Source: Antilocapra americana | Lineage: Eukaryota; Chordata; Mammalia; Artiodactyla; Antilocapridae | Assembly: GCA_007570785.1 (NCBI GenBank) | Contig: ML664161.1 | Span: 15,156,861 to 15,220,860 of the forward strand | Direction of reading: 5' to 3' | Length of the DNA: 64,000 bases | In this document: positions 9,640-20,778 of the stretch, in pieces | Position numbering within the stretch: the first letter of the stretch is position 1 | How the letters are laid out: every line of letters begins with the position of its first letter | Made by a program: the position numbers and the translations under genes | Notes under the pieces: model-generated | Databases searched by the model: none | Told to the model about the DNA's origin: nothing | What the model saw: only the letters and a program-made list of their open reading frames with translations

Positions 9640-9860
9640 TGTCAAGCACCTCACAGTTCACAAAACCCATTTGAACTTAGTTGTTATAGCTTTAAACTTA
9701 AAACCACCCCATGACTTGTATGGGCAAATCATGGGATTTTTTTTTTCCATTGTAAGGAGGAAAAAAATTGCAGTTTAGAAAGGTTAAAGCAAATTCTCAA
9801 GGTTAACATAGCATAAATGATAAAGTGATTCTTGAAAATAGAGTGTCTGCCTCCAAAATT
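9640..9860 (-). mobile_element. MIR SINE
   Basis: A diverged antisense MIR pattern: GTGTCAAGCACCTCACAGTT, then CCATTGTAAGGAGGAAAAA, TTTAGAAAGGTTAAAGCAA, CTCAAGGTTAACATAGC and a weak tail (GAGTGTCTGCCTCC). Order and spacing fit MIR, but the base matches are poor. Confidence 0.6.
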
Positions 9861-11949
9861 ATGATCACCTGTATCCATATATAGAATGTTCACCTGGGGG
9901 AAGAGAGAAGCAATGGTGGAAACTTTCCAGCACCCCTAACTTGCAGGTCTAGAGGTCAAAGATTTACTAAACTCAGCATACTATCACAACAAGAACTCCA
10001 TTAATCACCTTTTCCTTGTTATTCTACTTTTCCCACCAGGAATGGCATGTCTCAGGTAAGACCAATTACATAATTTGGGGGACAAATGCCCTATTCTTAA
10101 GGTCTTCCCAATGCAAAACTGAAAAAGATTGGAAAATGCTTTTCTGAGATTTTATTATTAACACAATGTATTCTTCTTAATTTAGGGATATTTCTCTTCA
10201 CCTCATACATCCAGACTTCCACTGTTAACCTTGGGCTCTTCCCATCCAGAACAATCCATCAGATCTACCTTCTCTGGGAAGAACCCTACACACTTTTCTG
10301 CCATCTTTCCCATGACACTAAAAGGAAGCAAGTAAATGATTCACAATAAGACATTAATGGTAGTTATATGATGAATGGATTTCTCTTCTGATGGCAAAAG
10401 TATTTCTTTTGTGAATCCCTAATACATTCACATCAGACATCAGTGACCAGCCACCAGGGAGAGCCTCACCGTAACTATAAATCTGGTATTCTCAAGTCTT
10501 CAATCCTAGGTTTACATAAATAACTTATCCATATTGCTTTTAAAGGAAATAATTACATTTTTAAATGTTTAAGCCATCACACTGAAATACTGTCTCAATA
10601 AAAATAATGAACTGTCATTCGCAAATACATGCTTTCACTGTCAACATGTTGTAAGAGAAAACTGGGAAAGAATAAAAGGATTGAGTTCTGTGGAAGTCCC
10701 CCAATGGATCTTCCAAGGTAAATAAAATGTCCTCTTTTTCTGAGCCATTTTAAGCCTTGATTACATTAACCTTAAAAAAAAAAAAACAGAGGAAATACTA
10801 TTTTAGAGAAGGTTCTGAAATTGCCATATTTTTTTGGAACTCTGGTACCTCCCGGATGACAGCATATGTCACTGTTAACCTTGTGTTATATTTCTGAGCC
10901 AGTGTCCAGCACAGCCTCTGAAGCCATCTGCTTTCTATGGTTGTCAGCCCTGAAAATAGCATGAGATGGCCGAATCCCTGAAACATTTTTTCTACTGTTT
11001 TGATTAGAAAAGCACTTCCACCCTCATCAGTCTCTGTTTTAACTCAAGCATGTATTTGACAAACTGACTAGGTTTGCCTCTTTAGAATGCATGGCAGACT
11101 TTAAGCTCCCAGGTGGCATTTGACTTTGGGGGAGTTTCGGTGCACATGCAACAGAACGCTAGTCACATTTGCTCTGCTCTCTGTCCACGGGAAGAAGACC
11201 CTGTGCTAAATAAAACCATGAGAGTAGGGATATTAGGAAGCCCATGTTTGGTATTTTCCTTAACACTTTAACCATCCTCCTTACTCATTTAGATGCTTCT
11301 AGTTACATAATTTTCCAATATCTATTATGATTCCTTGCCTCTCTGGAGAGCTCTCTAGATGGCTCTCCTACCTGTGTCTGATGACAGAGGCACACCATCT
11401 AAAACGTGTTCTCTAATGGTGAAAACAGAACATCTGCAAATGCAGGACTATTTCATGCAGATTTATGATTCACATAGGATCATCTTCATCCCGCTTAGGC
11501 ATGACTACTTGAAGAAAGATGGCTGAAGCATTGTTTTTTATAATGAGAATTTTTTTTTAATGTCCCAAACAAAGAAAAAAGAACATAGGGGGAGATGCAG
11601 GAAGAACATTACTTACTAAGGTCATTGCATTTAGTAATCTTGGAGACACGTATTAAATTGCTCTGTTTCTGAATGCAGTGAAGCCCTGCAGAAATCCTCC
11701 TGTGACTTCTTTCACTGCCTTCATTCAATTTTAGGTTGTTTTGAAGGTCCAGGCAGAGAGGATATGTAATTGGACATTTGGTGAATGCAGAGGAGTGAAA
11801 TTGTGTCCAAAGTTATTAGCTTATCTTTGTTTGAAGAGCAAGGAGAACACTTTATTTCATCTAACTTTTTATAGCAATCAATTAATCGTTTGCTTCAAGG
11901 ATGACAACAGAATGCCTTTATTCATTCGCACAGAAACACTGACATCTAG
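9861..11949. other. Single-copy DNA, 2.1 kb, no gene recognised
   Basis: I see no ruminant-specific SINE or LINE and no convincing splice-flanked coding frame. Only short A or T runs stand out (10774-10786; 11551-11560). Confidence 0.45.
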
Positions 11950-12428
11950 TGGACTGCAGCATTACTGCAGGGCAGCTCGAAGGCTGGGGAAAATACTCCC
12001 AGTGCTGGGATTGTTACAGTGTTCCCTTCATAGATGACAGACTTGTAGCAAAGGGGCTTGACTAACTCAATGAAGCTCTGAGTCAAGCTGTGTAGGGCAC
12101 CCCAAGACGGGCGGGTCATAAAGAAGAGTTCTGAAAACACGTGGTCCACTGCAGGAGGAAAAGGCAACCCTCTCCAGTATCGCCTCGAGAACCCCATGAA
12201 CAGTACGAAAAAGCAAAAAGATAGGACACCAGAAAATGAGCCCCTCAGGTCAGAAGGTGTCCAGTATGCTACTGGGGAAGAGCAAAGGGCAATAACTAAT
12301 AGCTCCAGGAAGAATGAAGCACCTGGGCCAAAGCGGAAACAATGCTCAGTGATGGATGTGTCTGGTGGCGAAAGTAAAGTCCAATGCTATAAAGGATTGC
12401 CGTAGGAATCTGGAAAGTTAGGTCCATT
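11950..12428 (+). mobile_element. BovB LINE 5' region fragment
   Basis: This matches the BovB sequence upstream of the endonuclease. Marker words are GACTTGTAGCAAAGGGGCTT, GAAGCTCTGAGTCAAGC, AACACGTGGTCCACTGCAGG, AACCCCATGAACAGTACG, GATGTGTCTGGTGGCGAAAG and TGGAAAGTTAGGTCCATTA. It stops at about 12428, just before the expected start of the endonuclease. The left limit is uncertain. The next BovB segment on the same strand is at 12988, so about 0.9 kb of BovB (the whole EN domain) is missing between them. Confidence 0.85.
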
Positions 12429-12987
12429 AAAAAAATAGTTTTTGAATATTCAATGCTTTATGCTCTCTTTGATTAACTTATTTGGCCCACTACCCTCTCT
12501 AGCTAGACTCTGCTTATAATTGTGGGTTAAAAAAATAATAATTCAAAGAAAGTTATAGAAAACAAACAACACATCTTAACAAGAGCTTTCAGACACCCTG
12601 TAAATACATTCTTAAGGATTATTTTAGTTTAAGTTTTAATTATTATTCATATGAGCCAAAATTAGCAATGGTTCACCAAGTTTTAGTAATGAGAGAAACT
12701 AACACAGTATTTAGAGACCTATTTAGTCTGTCACAGTAGTTCCTAAACTCTTTTTTTTTCCAGAAAAAGAAAAAGAAACTTCTTTTTCAGAAATAAAAAG
12801 GAAGCTTTCTATTTTGGACATGATTTTGATTTTTTATTTCAAAGATGATTTTGGCACTCTGCCCCCCACAAAAAAATAATTCTGTGTAAGTAGCCACAAT
12901 AAGTTCTGTATACAATTTCAAGGTGTTCATAGAACCAGTGAACTCCTAAATTACTAACAAAGGTTGAAAATTTTCATACAGCTTTTA
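12429..12987. other. Non-BovB DNA between two collinear BovB segments
   Basis: AT-rich sequence with no recognised repeat, replacing the BovB endonuclease region. Either two separate truncated copies landed in the same orientation, or one copy lost its middle and gained this filler. Confidence 0.5.
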
Positions 12988-14860
12988 TTAAGAAGAGAGG
13001 CAAAAAGCAAAGGAAAAAAGGAAAGATGTACCCATTTGAATGGAGAGTTCCAGAGAATAGCAAGGAGAGATAAGAAAGCCTTCCTCAGCAATCAATGCAA
13101 AGAAGTAGAGGAAAACAATAGAATGAAAAAGACTAGAGATCTCTTCAAGAAAATGAGAGATACCAAGGGAATATTTCTTGGAAAGATGGACTCAATAAAG
13201 GACAGAAATGGTATGGACCTAACAGAAGCAGAAGATATTAAGAAGAGGTGGCGAGAATACACAGAACTGTACAAAAAAGATCTTCACGACCCAGATAATC
13301 ACAATGGTGTGATCACTCACCTAGAGCCAGACATCCTGGAATGTGAAGTCAAGTGGGCCTTAGGAAGCATCACTACGAACAAAGCTAGTGGAGGTGATGG
13401 AATTCCAGTTGAGCTATTTCAAATCCTGGAAGATGATGCTGTGAAAGTGCTGCACTCAATATGTCAGCAAATTTGGAAAACTCAGCAATGGCCACAGGAC
13501 TAGAAAAGGTCAGTTTTCATTCCAATCCCAAAGAATGGCAATGCCAAAGAATGCTCAAACTACCACGCAATTGCACTCATCTCACATGCTAGTAAAGTAA
13601 TGCTCAAAATTCTCCAAGCCAGGCTTCAGCAATACATGAACTGTGAACTTCCAAATGTTTAAGGGGGGTTGAGAAAAGGTAGAGGAACCAGAGATCAAAT
13701 TGCCAACATCCACTGGATCATCGAAAAAGCAAGAGAGTTCCAGATAAATATCTATTTCTGCTTTATTGACTATACCAAAGCCTTTGACTGTATGGATGTG
13801 GATCACCACAAACTGTGGGAAACTCTGAAAGAGATGGGAATACCAGACCACCTGACCTGCCTCTTGAGAAACCTTTATGCAGGTCAGGAAGGAACCGTTA
13901 GAACTGGACATGGAACAACAGACTGGTTTCAAATAGGAAAAGGAGTACATCAAGGCTATATATCGTCACCCTGCTTATTTAACTTACATGCAGAGTACAT
14001 CATGAGAAATGCTGGGCTGGATGACGCACAAGCTGGAATCAAGATTGCCAGGAGAAATATCAGTAACCTCAGATATGCAGATGACACCACCCTCATGGCA
14101 GAAAGTGAAGAAGAACTAAAGAGCCTATTAATAAAAGTGAAAGAGGAGAGTGAAAAAGTTCACTTAAAACTCAGCATTCAGAAAACTAAGATCATGGCAT
14201 CCAGTCTCATCAGTTTATAGCAAATAGATGGGGAAACAGTGGAAACAGTGGCTGACTTTATTTTGGGGGGCTCCAAAATCACTGCAGATGGTGACTGCAG
14301 CCATGAAATAAAAAGATGCTTACTCCTTGGAAGGAAAGTATGACCAACCTAGACAGCATATTTAAAAAAACAGAGACATTAGTTTGTCAACAAAGGTATG
14401 TCTAGTCAAGGCTATGGTTTTTCCAGTGGTCACGTATGGAAGTGAGAGTTGGACTATACAGAAAGCTGAGTGCCAAAGAATTAATGCTTTTGAACTGTGT
14501 TGTTGGAGAAGACTCTTGAGAGTCCCTTGGACTGCAAAGAGATCCAACTAGTCCATCCTAAAGGAGATCAGTCCCGGGTGTTCATTGGAAGGAGTGATGT
14601 TGAAGCTGAAACTCCAATACTTTGGCCACCTGATGTGAAGAGCTGACTCATCAGAAAAGACCCTGATGCTGGGAAGGATTGAGGGCATGAGGAGAAGGGG
14701 ACAACAGAGGCTGAGGTGGTTTGATGGAATCACCAACTCAATGAACATGAGTTTGGGTGAATTTCGAGAGTTGGTGATGGACATGGAGGCCTGGTGTGCT
14801 GTGGTTCATGGGGTCACAAAGAGTCAGACACGACTGAGCAGCTGAACTGACTGATGTACC
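12988..14860 (+). pseudogene. BovB (RTE) LINE: reverse transcriptase to 3' end, decayed
   Basis: The 3' two thirds of the BovB polyprotein plus the 3' end. From the left it reads EFQRIARRDKKAFLSNQCK, ASGGDGIPVELFQ, then TAG at 13501 where TGG-Trp is expected (DWK). It continues through IPKNGNAKECSNY, HASKVMLKILQARLQ, a stop near 13660, NIYFCFIDYTKAFDCMDV, LRNLYAGQEGTVRTGHGTTD and the catalytic box LRYADDTTLM (YADD at 14074-14085). A TAG falls at about 14218 and a frame loss at about 14340. The C-terminal stretch ([19 protein letters not shown]-like) and the 3' tail end at CTGAACTGACTGA (about 14860). It is inactive. Its 5' part is absent and may be represented by the piece at 11950-12428. Confidence 0.92.
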
Positions 14861-14867
14861 CAACACT

Positions 14868-15070
14868 TCTGTTAATATATTAACTCATTTAATTGTCACA
14901 CACAACTTTAATAAGTAGATATTATTATTAATCTTTCCTTTTCTCAAGGAAATGGAAACACAGAGAGATAAAAATATTTTCCCAAAGCTACATAGGCACT
15001 CGAAGGTGTAGTTAAGATTCAGAGCCAGGGAAGCTGATCTCAGAGACCAAGCTCTGTTCATCTGTGTGGG
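14868..15070 (-). mobile_element. MIR SINE
   Basis: The antisense MIR signature is well preserved: ATTAACTCATTTAATTGTCA, AGATATTATTATTAATC, AAGGAAATGGAAACACAGAG, AAGCTACATAGGCACT and CAGAGCCAGGG…CCAAGCTCTGTTC. Confidence 0.82.
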
Positions 15071-15580
15071 GCCTCTCACAGAATGGGCACTGCAGAGATG
15101 GCTAGCTGTACAGACAGAAACCTTACATGATGCTCTCAGCATGGCCAATCTCTTTAAGCTGTCTCTCCAGACTACTTACTTTACACTCCTCAGTTGTTCA
15201 GAGTTGCATCACAACGGATAATATGTACTACATAAGTGGGAAGAAGGAGGCAGGCAGAGAAAGAAATAAGATATGTCTTGAAGCCTTTAAAAGGGTGATG
15301 TGGTACAAGTCTCAGTTACTAAGACCTTCAGGTCTTAGAGTGCTGGGCTGACAGCCATGGGGCGTATATAAGATTGCATGTAATATTCTCAATTCTGGGA
15401 GCTAGAGAGCTGACAGATCCTCTTTGTCCTATATGACCTTTAACCTTTGTACTCCATAAAGCTCCTTCAAAACAAACTATCAGGATTAACTCTCCTGTGT
15501 TCAAATGAGGAGAGAAGGGCTTCAACTTCTGCTCCCTAGTATACAATTCTGCTGGAAAGCAATGAGCTTATGAATCAGGG
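15071..15580. other. Single-copy DNA
   Basis: Nothing recognised. It lies between a MIR and the solo LTR. Confidence 0.45.
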
Positions 15581-15958
15581 TGTATGTGCTGGATTCCCAC
15601 CTTCCAAAATGTCCCTTAATCGAGCCCTGGACCATCTTACTGTAACCAACCAGGACCCTTCTCCCATATTCTCTGCTTTAGCTCCTCTCTGAAGTACCTT
15701 GGTAATAGTATTTGATACAAATTTCCTGAGTTGTTTTGCAGATGTGAAAATCCCCCACCAAAAGGAAGATGTTAACTACTTGATGATCATAAGCACAGAG
15801 CACGCAACTTCCTGGAGCCTGAGGACTGATAATGTTAACCTCTGTGACCCCACTCTAATGTAACCTCATCATCAACCAATCAGAGAATTGTTCATGATCT
15901 GATCACATACACTGCAACCCCCACCCCCTCACCTGGCTTTTAAAAAGTGATTTGCTGA

Positions 15959-16160
15959 GGGACTTCCTTAGGGGTTCAGTGGTTTAGATTTAGCCTTTCA
16001 ATGCCGGAGGTGTGGGTTCTATGCCCAGTCAGGGAGCTAAGATCCCATGTGTCTTGTGGCCAAAAAAACCAAACCATAAACGACAATATTGGCAATATTG
16101 TTACAAATTCAAGAGAGACTTTAAATATAGTCCATATCAAAGAAGTCTTGAAAAACAAAA
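15959..16160 (+). mobile_element. tRNA-Glu-derived cetartiodactyl SINE (CHR type)
   Basis: It begins GGGACTTCCTTAGGGGTTCA and has GGTGTGGGTTCTATGCCCAG, GGGAGCTAAGATCCCATGTG and TCTTGTGGCCAAAAAAACC. It ends in the AGACTTTAAATATAGTCC tail. It sits inside the LTR, with TTTGCTGAG on the left (15951-15959) and TTTGTTGAA on the right as the likely TSD. Confidence 0.85.
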
Positions 16161-16226
16161 TTTTGTTGAAACCCTTCAAGGAGCTTGAGGCTTTTTAGGG
16201 CTTGAGCCTCCTTGTTTCCTTGCATG

Positions 16227-16400
16227 TGTCCTTAGTCACTCAGTTGTGTCCGACTCTTTGCGACCCCATGGACTGTAGCCTGCTCTGTCCAAGGCTGCTT
16301 TGTCCATGGGATTCTCCAGACTAGAATACTGGAGTGGATTTCCATTTTCCCCTCCAGGGGATCTTCCCAAACCAGGGGTTGAACCCACATCTCCTGTGTC
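16227..16400 (-). mobile_element. Bov-tA SINE inside the LTR
   Basis: A minus-strand Bov-tA: AGTTGTGTCCGACTCTTTGC, GACTGTAGCCTGCTCTGTCC and AATACTGGAGTGGATTTCC. The TSD TCCTTGCATG is perfect, at 16217-16226 and 16401-16410. The tRNA head is shortened on the right. Confidence 0.95.
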
Positions 16401-16499
16401 TCCTTGCATGACCTTCCAATCAACCTTTCTCTGTTCCAGACTCTGAGGGTTCAGCTTGCTTGGCCTCACTCTGCATTGGGCACAGAATTTGCATTAACA

Positions 16500-16837
16500 C
16501 TACCTGCATCCTTTCCCAGAGTTTGCTAGGAGATGAGGGGAAGATGCTGGTGGAGGGCAATAAACCTGCTTCAGTAGAGCCCTCATTCACACCTCAGAGC
16601 ATTCACTTGTCACTTGGAATCCATTTTCAGGTGGTAAGAGAGGGAGGTCTATGAAAAAAATCTGCCTGTCTACAATGTATCCTTTACAAAGTAACCTCTA
16701 GTTCTTTGACCTCATCATGCATATTTCCTTTGAAATGGAAACAGTGAAGACTTTAAAAACATTGTCTCCTCTTCTAGAGGATTTTCCCTTTTCCACCTTT
16801 GGCCCAAACACAACCAAGCTAGAAAAAGGGACTGCAT
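16500..16837. other. Single-copy DNA
   Basis: Nothing recognised between the LTR and the next SINE. Confidence 0.45.
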
Positions 16838-16849
16838 CACACAAATGCA

Positions 16850-17055
16850 GGGTCTTCCCTGGTGGCTCAGTGGTAAAGAATTCACCTGCTAAGCAGGACA
16901 CACAGGTTCGATCCCTGGGTCTGGACGATCACCTGGAGGAGGAAATGGCAACCCACTCCAGTATCCTTGCCTGGGAAATCCCAGGGACAGAGGAGCCTGG
17001 TGGGCGACAGTCCAGGGGGTTACAAAGAGTCGAACATGACTCAGCAACTAAGCAA
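16850..17055 (+). mobile_element. Bov-tA SINE
   Basis: A complete plus-strand copy starting GGTCTTCCCTGGTGGCTCAG, with GGTTCGATCCCTGGGTCTGG, AACCCACTCCAGTATCCTTG and GTTACAAAGAGTCGAACATG. The TSD CACACAAATGCA is perfect, at 16838-16849 and 17056-17067. Confidence 0.96.
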
Positions 17056-17067
17056 CACACAAATGCA

Positions 17068-18036
17068 ACTGGGTTTGTTAACACAGAACTTCTAATGCAG
17101 GTAAAGAGGAGCAGATGTGAATGTCCATGGATGGTAAAATGTTTTCTCCAGAGTATCCTGATGAAGGTAAAAGAAAGGCACACATGTTTTCTAATTAAGA
17201 AAATGCCTGCCCAGCAATGGGTAATGTCGTATGCCTAAGCCTCTTGAATGTAAATGAATGGCCAAAAGCTTTTTGATTTAAATAAAGAATTCTTTGTAAT
17301 TGTGGTCTGGTATTCTGAACTTCCAAAATATCCTTGCATTTCAATCATCTCCACTATTATCTTAAGTATGCTTGGACTATTTGATGATGTTATCTAATTC
17401 TACAATAAATTAATCTAGGAATATTTACCCTTATCTACTTGTCTTTAAAAACACCATTTTCTCACTTAAGGAGAGAACTTAGTGGATTTCCTGTATAGTT
17501 TTAAGTAGTTTTTAATATTTGGTGATAAAGGTCCACTGAACTATCAATTTTTCCTCACAAATGCCTGAGGGATCAAATCAAAAAGCTATTGAAAAATGAG
17601 AATAAATTCCATCTACTAACTCACCTTTTCCTTAATCTTTTCTGAGAAATTTGAAACACTTGCTCAATAAATATTTAAAAAAAATAATAAAGGTCAGAGA
17701 AAGTTCACAATTACTTTGTGTAAAAAAAAATAGAATAATTCATTGCAAAGAACTGAAACTTGAAATATAATGATAACCAGGCATAGACTATGACACATAG
17801 GACATGACTTATAAAGAATATTAGGTTAGTTCTGAGACTGAATCCCTCTTTATTAAAGACCAATGAAGCTCCTTTACCACTAAGATTAACGGACTGAGCT
17901 CTCTTGGGGTCTCATTCCAACTCCCCGGGTGCTATAGGGCTATTATTCCACTAGGGCTTTTGTTAAAATCCTTAAAACTTAGTTTGAACTTTACTTATGT
18001 ACTTGGAAACTAATAAAAACAATCTATAATGTTATA
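17068..18036. other. Single-copy AT-rich DNA
   Basis: No gene or named repeat recognised. Short A-rich runs only (17677-17690, 17721-17729). Confidence 0.45.
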
Positions 18037-18072
<36 letters not shown>

Positions 18073-18090
18073 GTTTTATATATATATAAT
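18037..18090. repeat. (GT)n(TA)n compound microsatellite
   Basis: (GT)n at 18037-18052 passes directly into (AT)n at 18053-18072, followed by a second (TA)n run to about 18088. Such tracts are usually length-polymorphic. Confidence 0.95.
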
Positions 18091-18189
18091 TTAATAATAA
18101 ATGTAATATATATGTAATATCATCCATTCAGGTTTTACTCTTCTAAGTGTCCTACCAAACATAGCATTTTTATTTCATTTAGTTCTCCT

Positions 18190-18305
18190 TTAGTAAAACA
18201 TAACCCCATAAAGGCAGGGACATTTTTTTGCTATTCACCACTGTATCACCAGTGACTGAAATAGTGCCTGCTATGTAATTTGTCAAAAGAATGTATGAAT
18301 GTTGA
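18190..18305 (+). mobile_element. L2 LINE 3' end, diverged
   Basis: A weak match to the L2 3' terminus: AAAGGCAGGGACATTTTTTT, CACCACTGTATCACCAGTG, AATAGTGCCTGCTATG and a GAATGTATGAATG end, in the expected order. Confidence 0.55.
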
Positions 18306-18831
18306 AAATATTATGGTAAATATGAAGCTCCTTTACTTGTGAAAAGACTTAAAGCTCAGCAATATTACCTTGCCACAAAGCTATCAAAGAAGAAGTCTCT
18401 TATCCAAGGTCAAATTTTTGAGGCTGAAGTATAACAAACACAGTTTTGTCTGACTTCAAAGGCCAAAAGATATATTTCAGAGTATTAAGTCTACTGTTAT
18501 AAAAAGGATTGCTTTTCTCCACATGATGAGAATTGTTAGCCTTGTCCCACTAACCTGAGTGGAACACTTGGTTTCTCGGCGTATTTTATAGGGGCTCCAT
18601 TCTCTCCTCTGACATTAGGATAGGAAGCATTAAAGCCCTTTGTCAGAATACTATTCCTTCTTGATGCCCAGCTGAAAAGCAATCTCCCATGTGTGCAGGA
18701 AGGTGGTACTTCCCACACACCACCATTATACACCACCTCACAGCAAGAGCTCAAGACAGTATACAATTTTTAATGCCAAATATCATGTAGCTTGTATTGG
18801 GTCCCTCCCCATTCTCTTGGCCACTTTCTGC
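18306..18831. other. Single-copy DNA
   Basis: Nothing recognised. Confidence 0.45.
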
Positions 18832-18843
18832 TTCACACTGGAT

Positions 18844-19367
18844 TTTTTAATTAATTGATTAATTTTAATTGGCTGCTAATTACTTTACAAGATTGTGGTG
18901 AGTTTTGCCATACATGGACCTGAATCAGCCATGAGTGTACATGTGTCCCCCTATCCCGAACCCCCCTCCCACCTCCCTCCCTATCCCATCCCTCTGGGTT
19001 GTCCCAGTGCACTGGCTTTGAGTGCCCTGTCTCATGCATTGAACTTGGACTGGTCATCTGTTTCACACATGGTAATACACATGTTTCAATGCTATTCTCT
19101 CAAATCATCCCACCCTTGCCTTCTCCCACAGAGTCCAGAAGTCTGTTCTTTACATCTGTGTCTCTTTTGGTGTCTCACATATAGGGTCATCATTGCCATC
19201 TTTCTAAATTCCATATATATTTGTTAATATACTGTTTGGGTGTTTTTCTTTCTGGCTTACTTCACTTTGTATAATAGGCTCCAGTTTCATCCACCTCATT
19301 AGAACTGACTCAAATGTGTTCTTTTTAATAGCGCAGTAATATTCCATTGTGTGTATGTACCACAACT
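18844..19367 (-). mobile_element. L1 LINE 3' end, 5'-truncated, intermediate age
   Basis: An antisense L1 3' UTR and the end of ORF2: TTTGCCATACATGGACCTGA, CCCCCCTCCCACCTCCC, CTTACTTCACTTTGTATAAT, AGTAATATTCCATTGTGTG. It is more diverged than the copies at 2269 and 20779. The perfect 12-bp TSD TTCACACTGGAT lies at 18832-18843 and 19368-19379 and fixes both ends. Confidence 0.96.
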
Positions 19368-19519
19368 TTCACACTGGATCTTCACAGTTTTCCTGTTCTT
19401 TTCCTAGAGAAAAAGCTAGCTTCTTATCTTCAATTTTTAAAGATACAGGCTGCATTCAGAAACTGAATGATATTCATATTAAAATCTTGTTTTCAAGATT
19501 GAACAAAAACCAGGAAACA

Positions 19520-19745
19520 GTAGGACATGGATGGACCTTGAGGTATTATGCTGAGCAAAATAAGTCAGATGGAGGAAGACAAATACCATATGATTTCACT
19601 TATTACAAATATAAAACACAAAAGAATTTAACAAACCAAACAAAAGCAAGCACATAGATACAAAGAACATAGTAGTGGTTACCAGAGGGGAAGGGGTAGG
19701 GAGGAGGATGAAATAGATGAAGGGAGTCAACTGTGTGGTAACTGA
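19520..19745 (+). mobile_element. L1MA-like LINE 3' end, left part
   Basis: This has the words GACATGGATGGACCTTGAGG, TATTATGCTGAGCAAAATAA, GTCAGATGGAGGAAGACAAA, TACCATATGATTTCACTTAT and GTGGTTACCAGAGGGGAAGG, characteristic of placental L1MA 3' ends. Two oppositely oriented SINEs split it from its terminus. Confidence 0.85.
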
Positions 19746-19924
19746 AGGTCGTTCAGTCATCTCCTTCTCTTTGCCACCCCTATTCTAGGGTCCATAGAAT
19801 TCTCCAGGCCATAATACTAGAGTGGGTAACCTTTCCCTTCTCCAGGAGATCTTCCCAAACTAGGGACCGAACCCAGGTCTCCCACATTGCAAGCAAATTC
19901 TTTACCACCTGAGCCACAAGGAAG
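19746..19924 (-). mobile_element. Bov-tA SINE, diverged
   Basis: A minus-strand copy: GTCGTTCAGTCATCTCC, TAGAATTCTCCAGGCC, AATACTAGAGTGGGTAACC, TTTACCACCTGAGCCAC. It forms an inverted pair with the SINE that starts 28 bases downstream. Confidence 0.88.
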
Positions 19925-19952
19925 TAAAGGAAACAATTTTTGCTGTGAGCAT

Positions 19953-20165
19953 AGCCTTCCCAGGTGGCGCTAATGGTAAAGAACCCACCTGCCAATGCAA
20001 GAGACATAAGAGACACGGGTTCAATCTCTGGGTCAGGAGGATCCCCTGGAGGAGGGCATGGCAACCCTCTCCAGTATTCTTGCTGCAGAGAATCCCATGA
20101 GCAGAGGAGCCTGTGGGGGACAGTCCATGGAGGTGAAAGAGTTGGACACGACAGCGACTGACACC
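19953..20165 (+). mobile_element. Bov-tA SINE
   Basis: A plus-strand copy: CCTTCCCAGGTGGCGCTAAT, ACGGGTTCAATCTCTGGGTC, CTCTCCAGTATTCTTGCTG and AAAGAGTTGGACACGAC. Confidence 0.9.
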
Positions 20166-20280
20166 CTGATCACCCTGTGCTGCAGTGAATACAGAAGTAG
20201 GGGCATAATGTTGTAAGCATGAAGCTTTTATATTGTTACACATGAGTTACCTCAATAAATAATAAAACAAATAAATAAAA
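20166..20280 (+). mobile_element. L1MA-like LINE 3' end, terminus
   Basis: GATCACCCTGTGCTGC…GGGGCATAATG, then GTTACCTCAATAAATAATAA with A-rich ends. It plausibly completes the L1MA element at 19520-19745. Confidence 0.6.
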
Positions 20281-20778
20281 TTTGTGGCAAAACAAGTGCT
20301 TCCTGGACTAAGTTTGTTAGTGGGTCCTTTGTACCCCGTTCCTTGAGGAGGAGCACCCTGGTTGAAGGAGTTGGGGCAGGTGTTTTATCCTCAAAGCTTT
20401 AATTTCCTTAACATCTAAATCTCAGGAAAACCTAACTTAAAGGCTATTATTTGATCACTGAAAATATTTAATTTGTTGTTTTACTCTGCAGGTAATAGTA
20501 TGAGCACATGTTACAAAATTCAAAAATACAGATGAATATTTATTAAAAATTAAATGTCCCACCCACCTTTGTCTTCCAACTGTGACACTAAGAACTGTTT
20601 CTTATGAGTCCTACAGGAGAAATCTTTTGCATACTCAAGCAAATGTAATTTTTATTAATTTTTAAACAGTATACCTGATGTTTTGTCTTTTTTATACCTA
20701 TCAGTATTTATTTAAGGCCTTTTCAAACAGGAGTGTTCACCAAAAGCTTACCCATAGTTTTGAAAAGCTGTGTGGAAT
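20281..20778. other. Mostly single-copy DNA; possible old repeat at 20505-20660
   Basis: The segment at 20505-20660 (ACAAAATTCAAAAATACAG, CCCACCCACC, CTACAGGAGAAATCTTTTGC, CATACTCAAGCAAATG) resembles a widespread mammalian interspersed repeat that I cannot name with confidence. The rest is unassigned. Confidence 0.4.

Larger units (their letters stand above)
15581..16499 (+). mobile_element. Old solo LTR of an artiodactyl endogenous retrovirus, split by two SINEs
   Basis: From memory this resembles a common artiodactyl ERV LTR: TGTATGTGCTGGATTCCCAC, TCTGCTTTAGCTCCTCTCTG, CTGAGTTGTTTTGCAGA, CAACTTCCTGGAGCCTGAGG, then the CTGGCTTTTAAAAAGTG promoter-like block. The end has CAACCTTTCTCTGTTCC, GCTTGCTTGGCCTCACTCTG and GCATTGGGCACAGAATTTGC. 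Removing the SINEs at 15959-16160 and 16227-16400 leaves about 540 bases, a normal LTR length. It starts TG and ends CA. No gag, pol or env sequence adjoins it, so it is a solo LTR. The class is not certain to me. Confidence 0.65.

Noticed and set aside
16850..17055. Functional tRNA gene in the SINE head
   Set aside because: The head is tRNA-Glu-like only in its promoter boxes and does not fold as a complete tRNA; the perfect TSD shows a SINE insertion.
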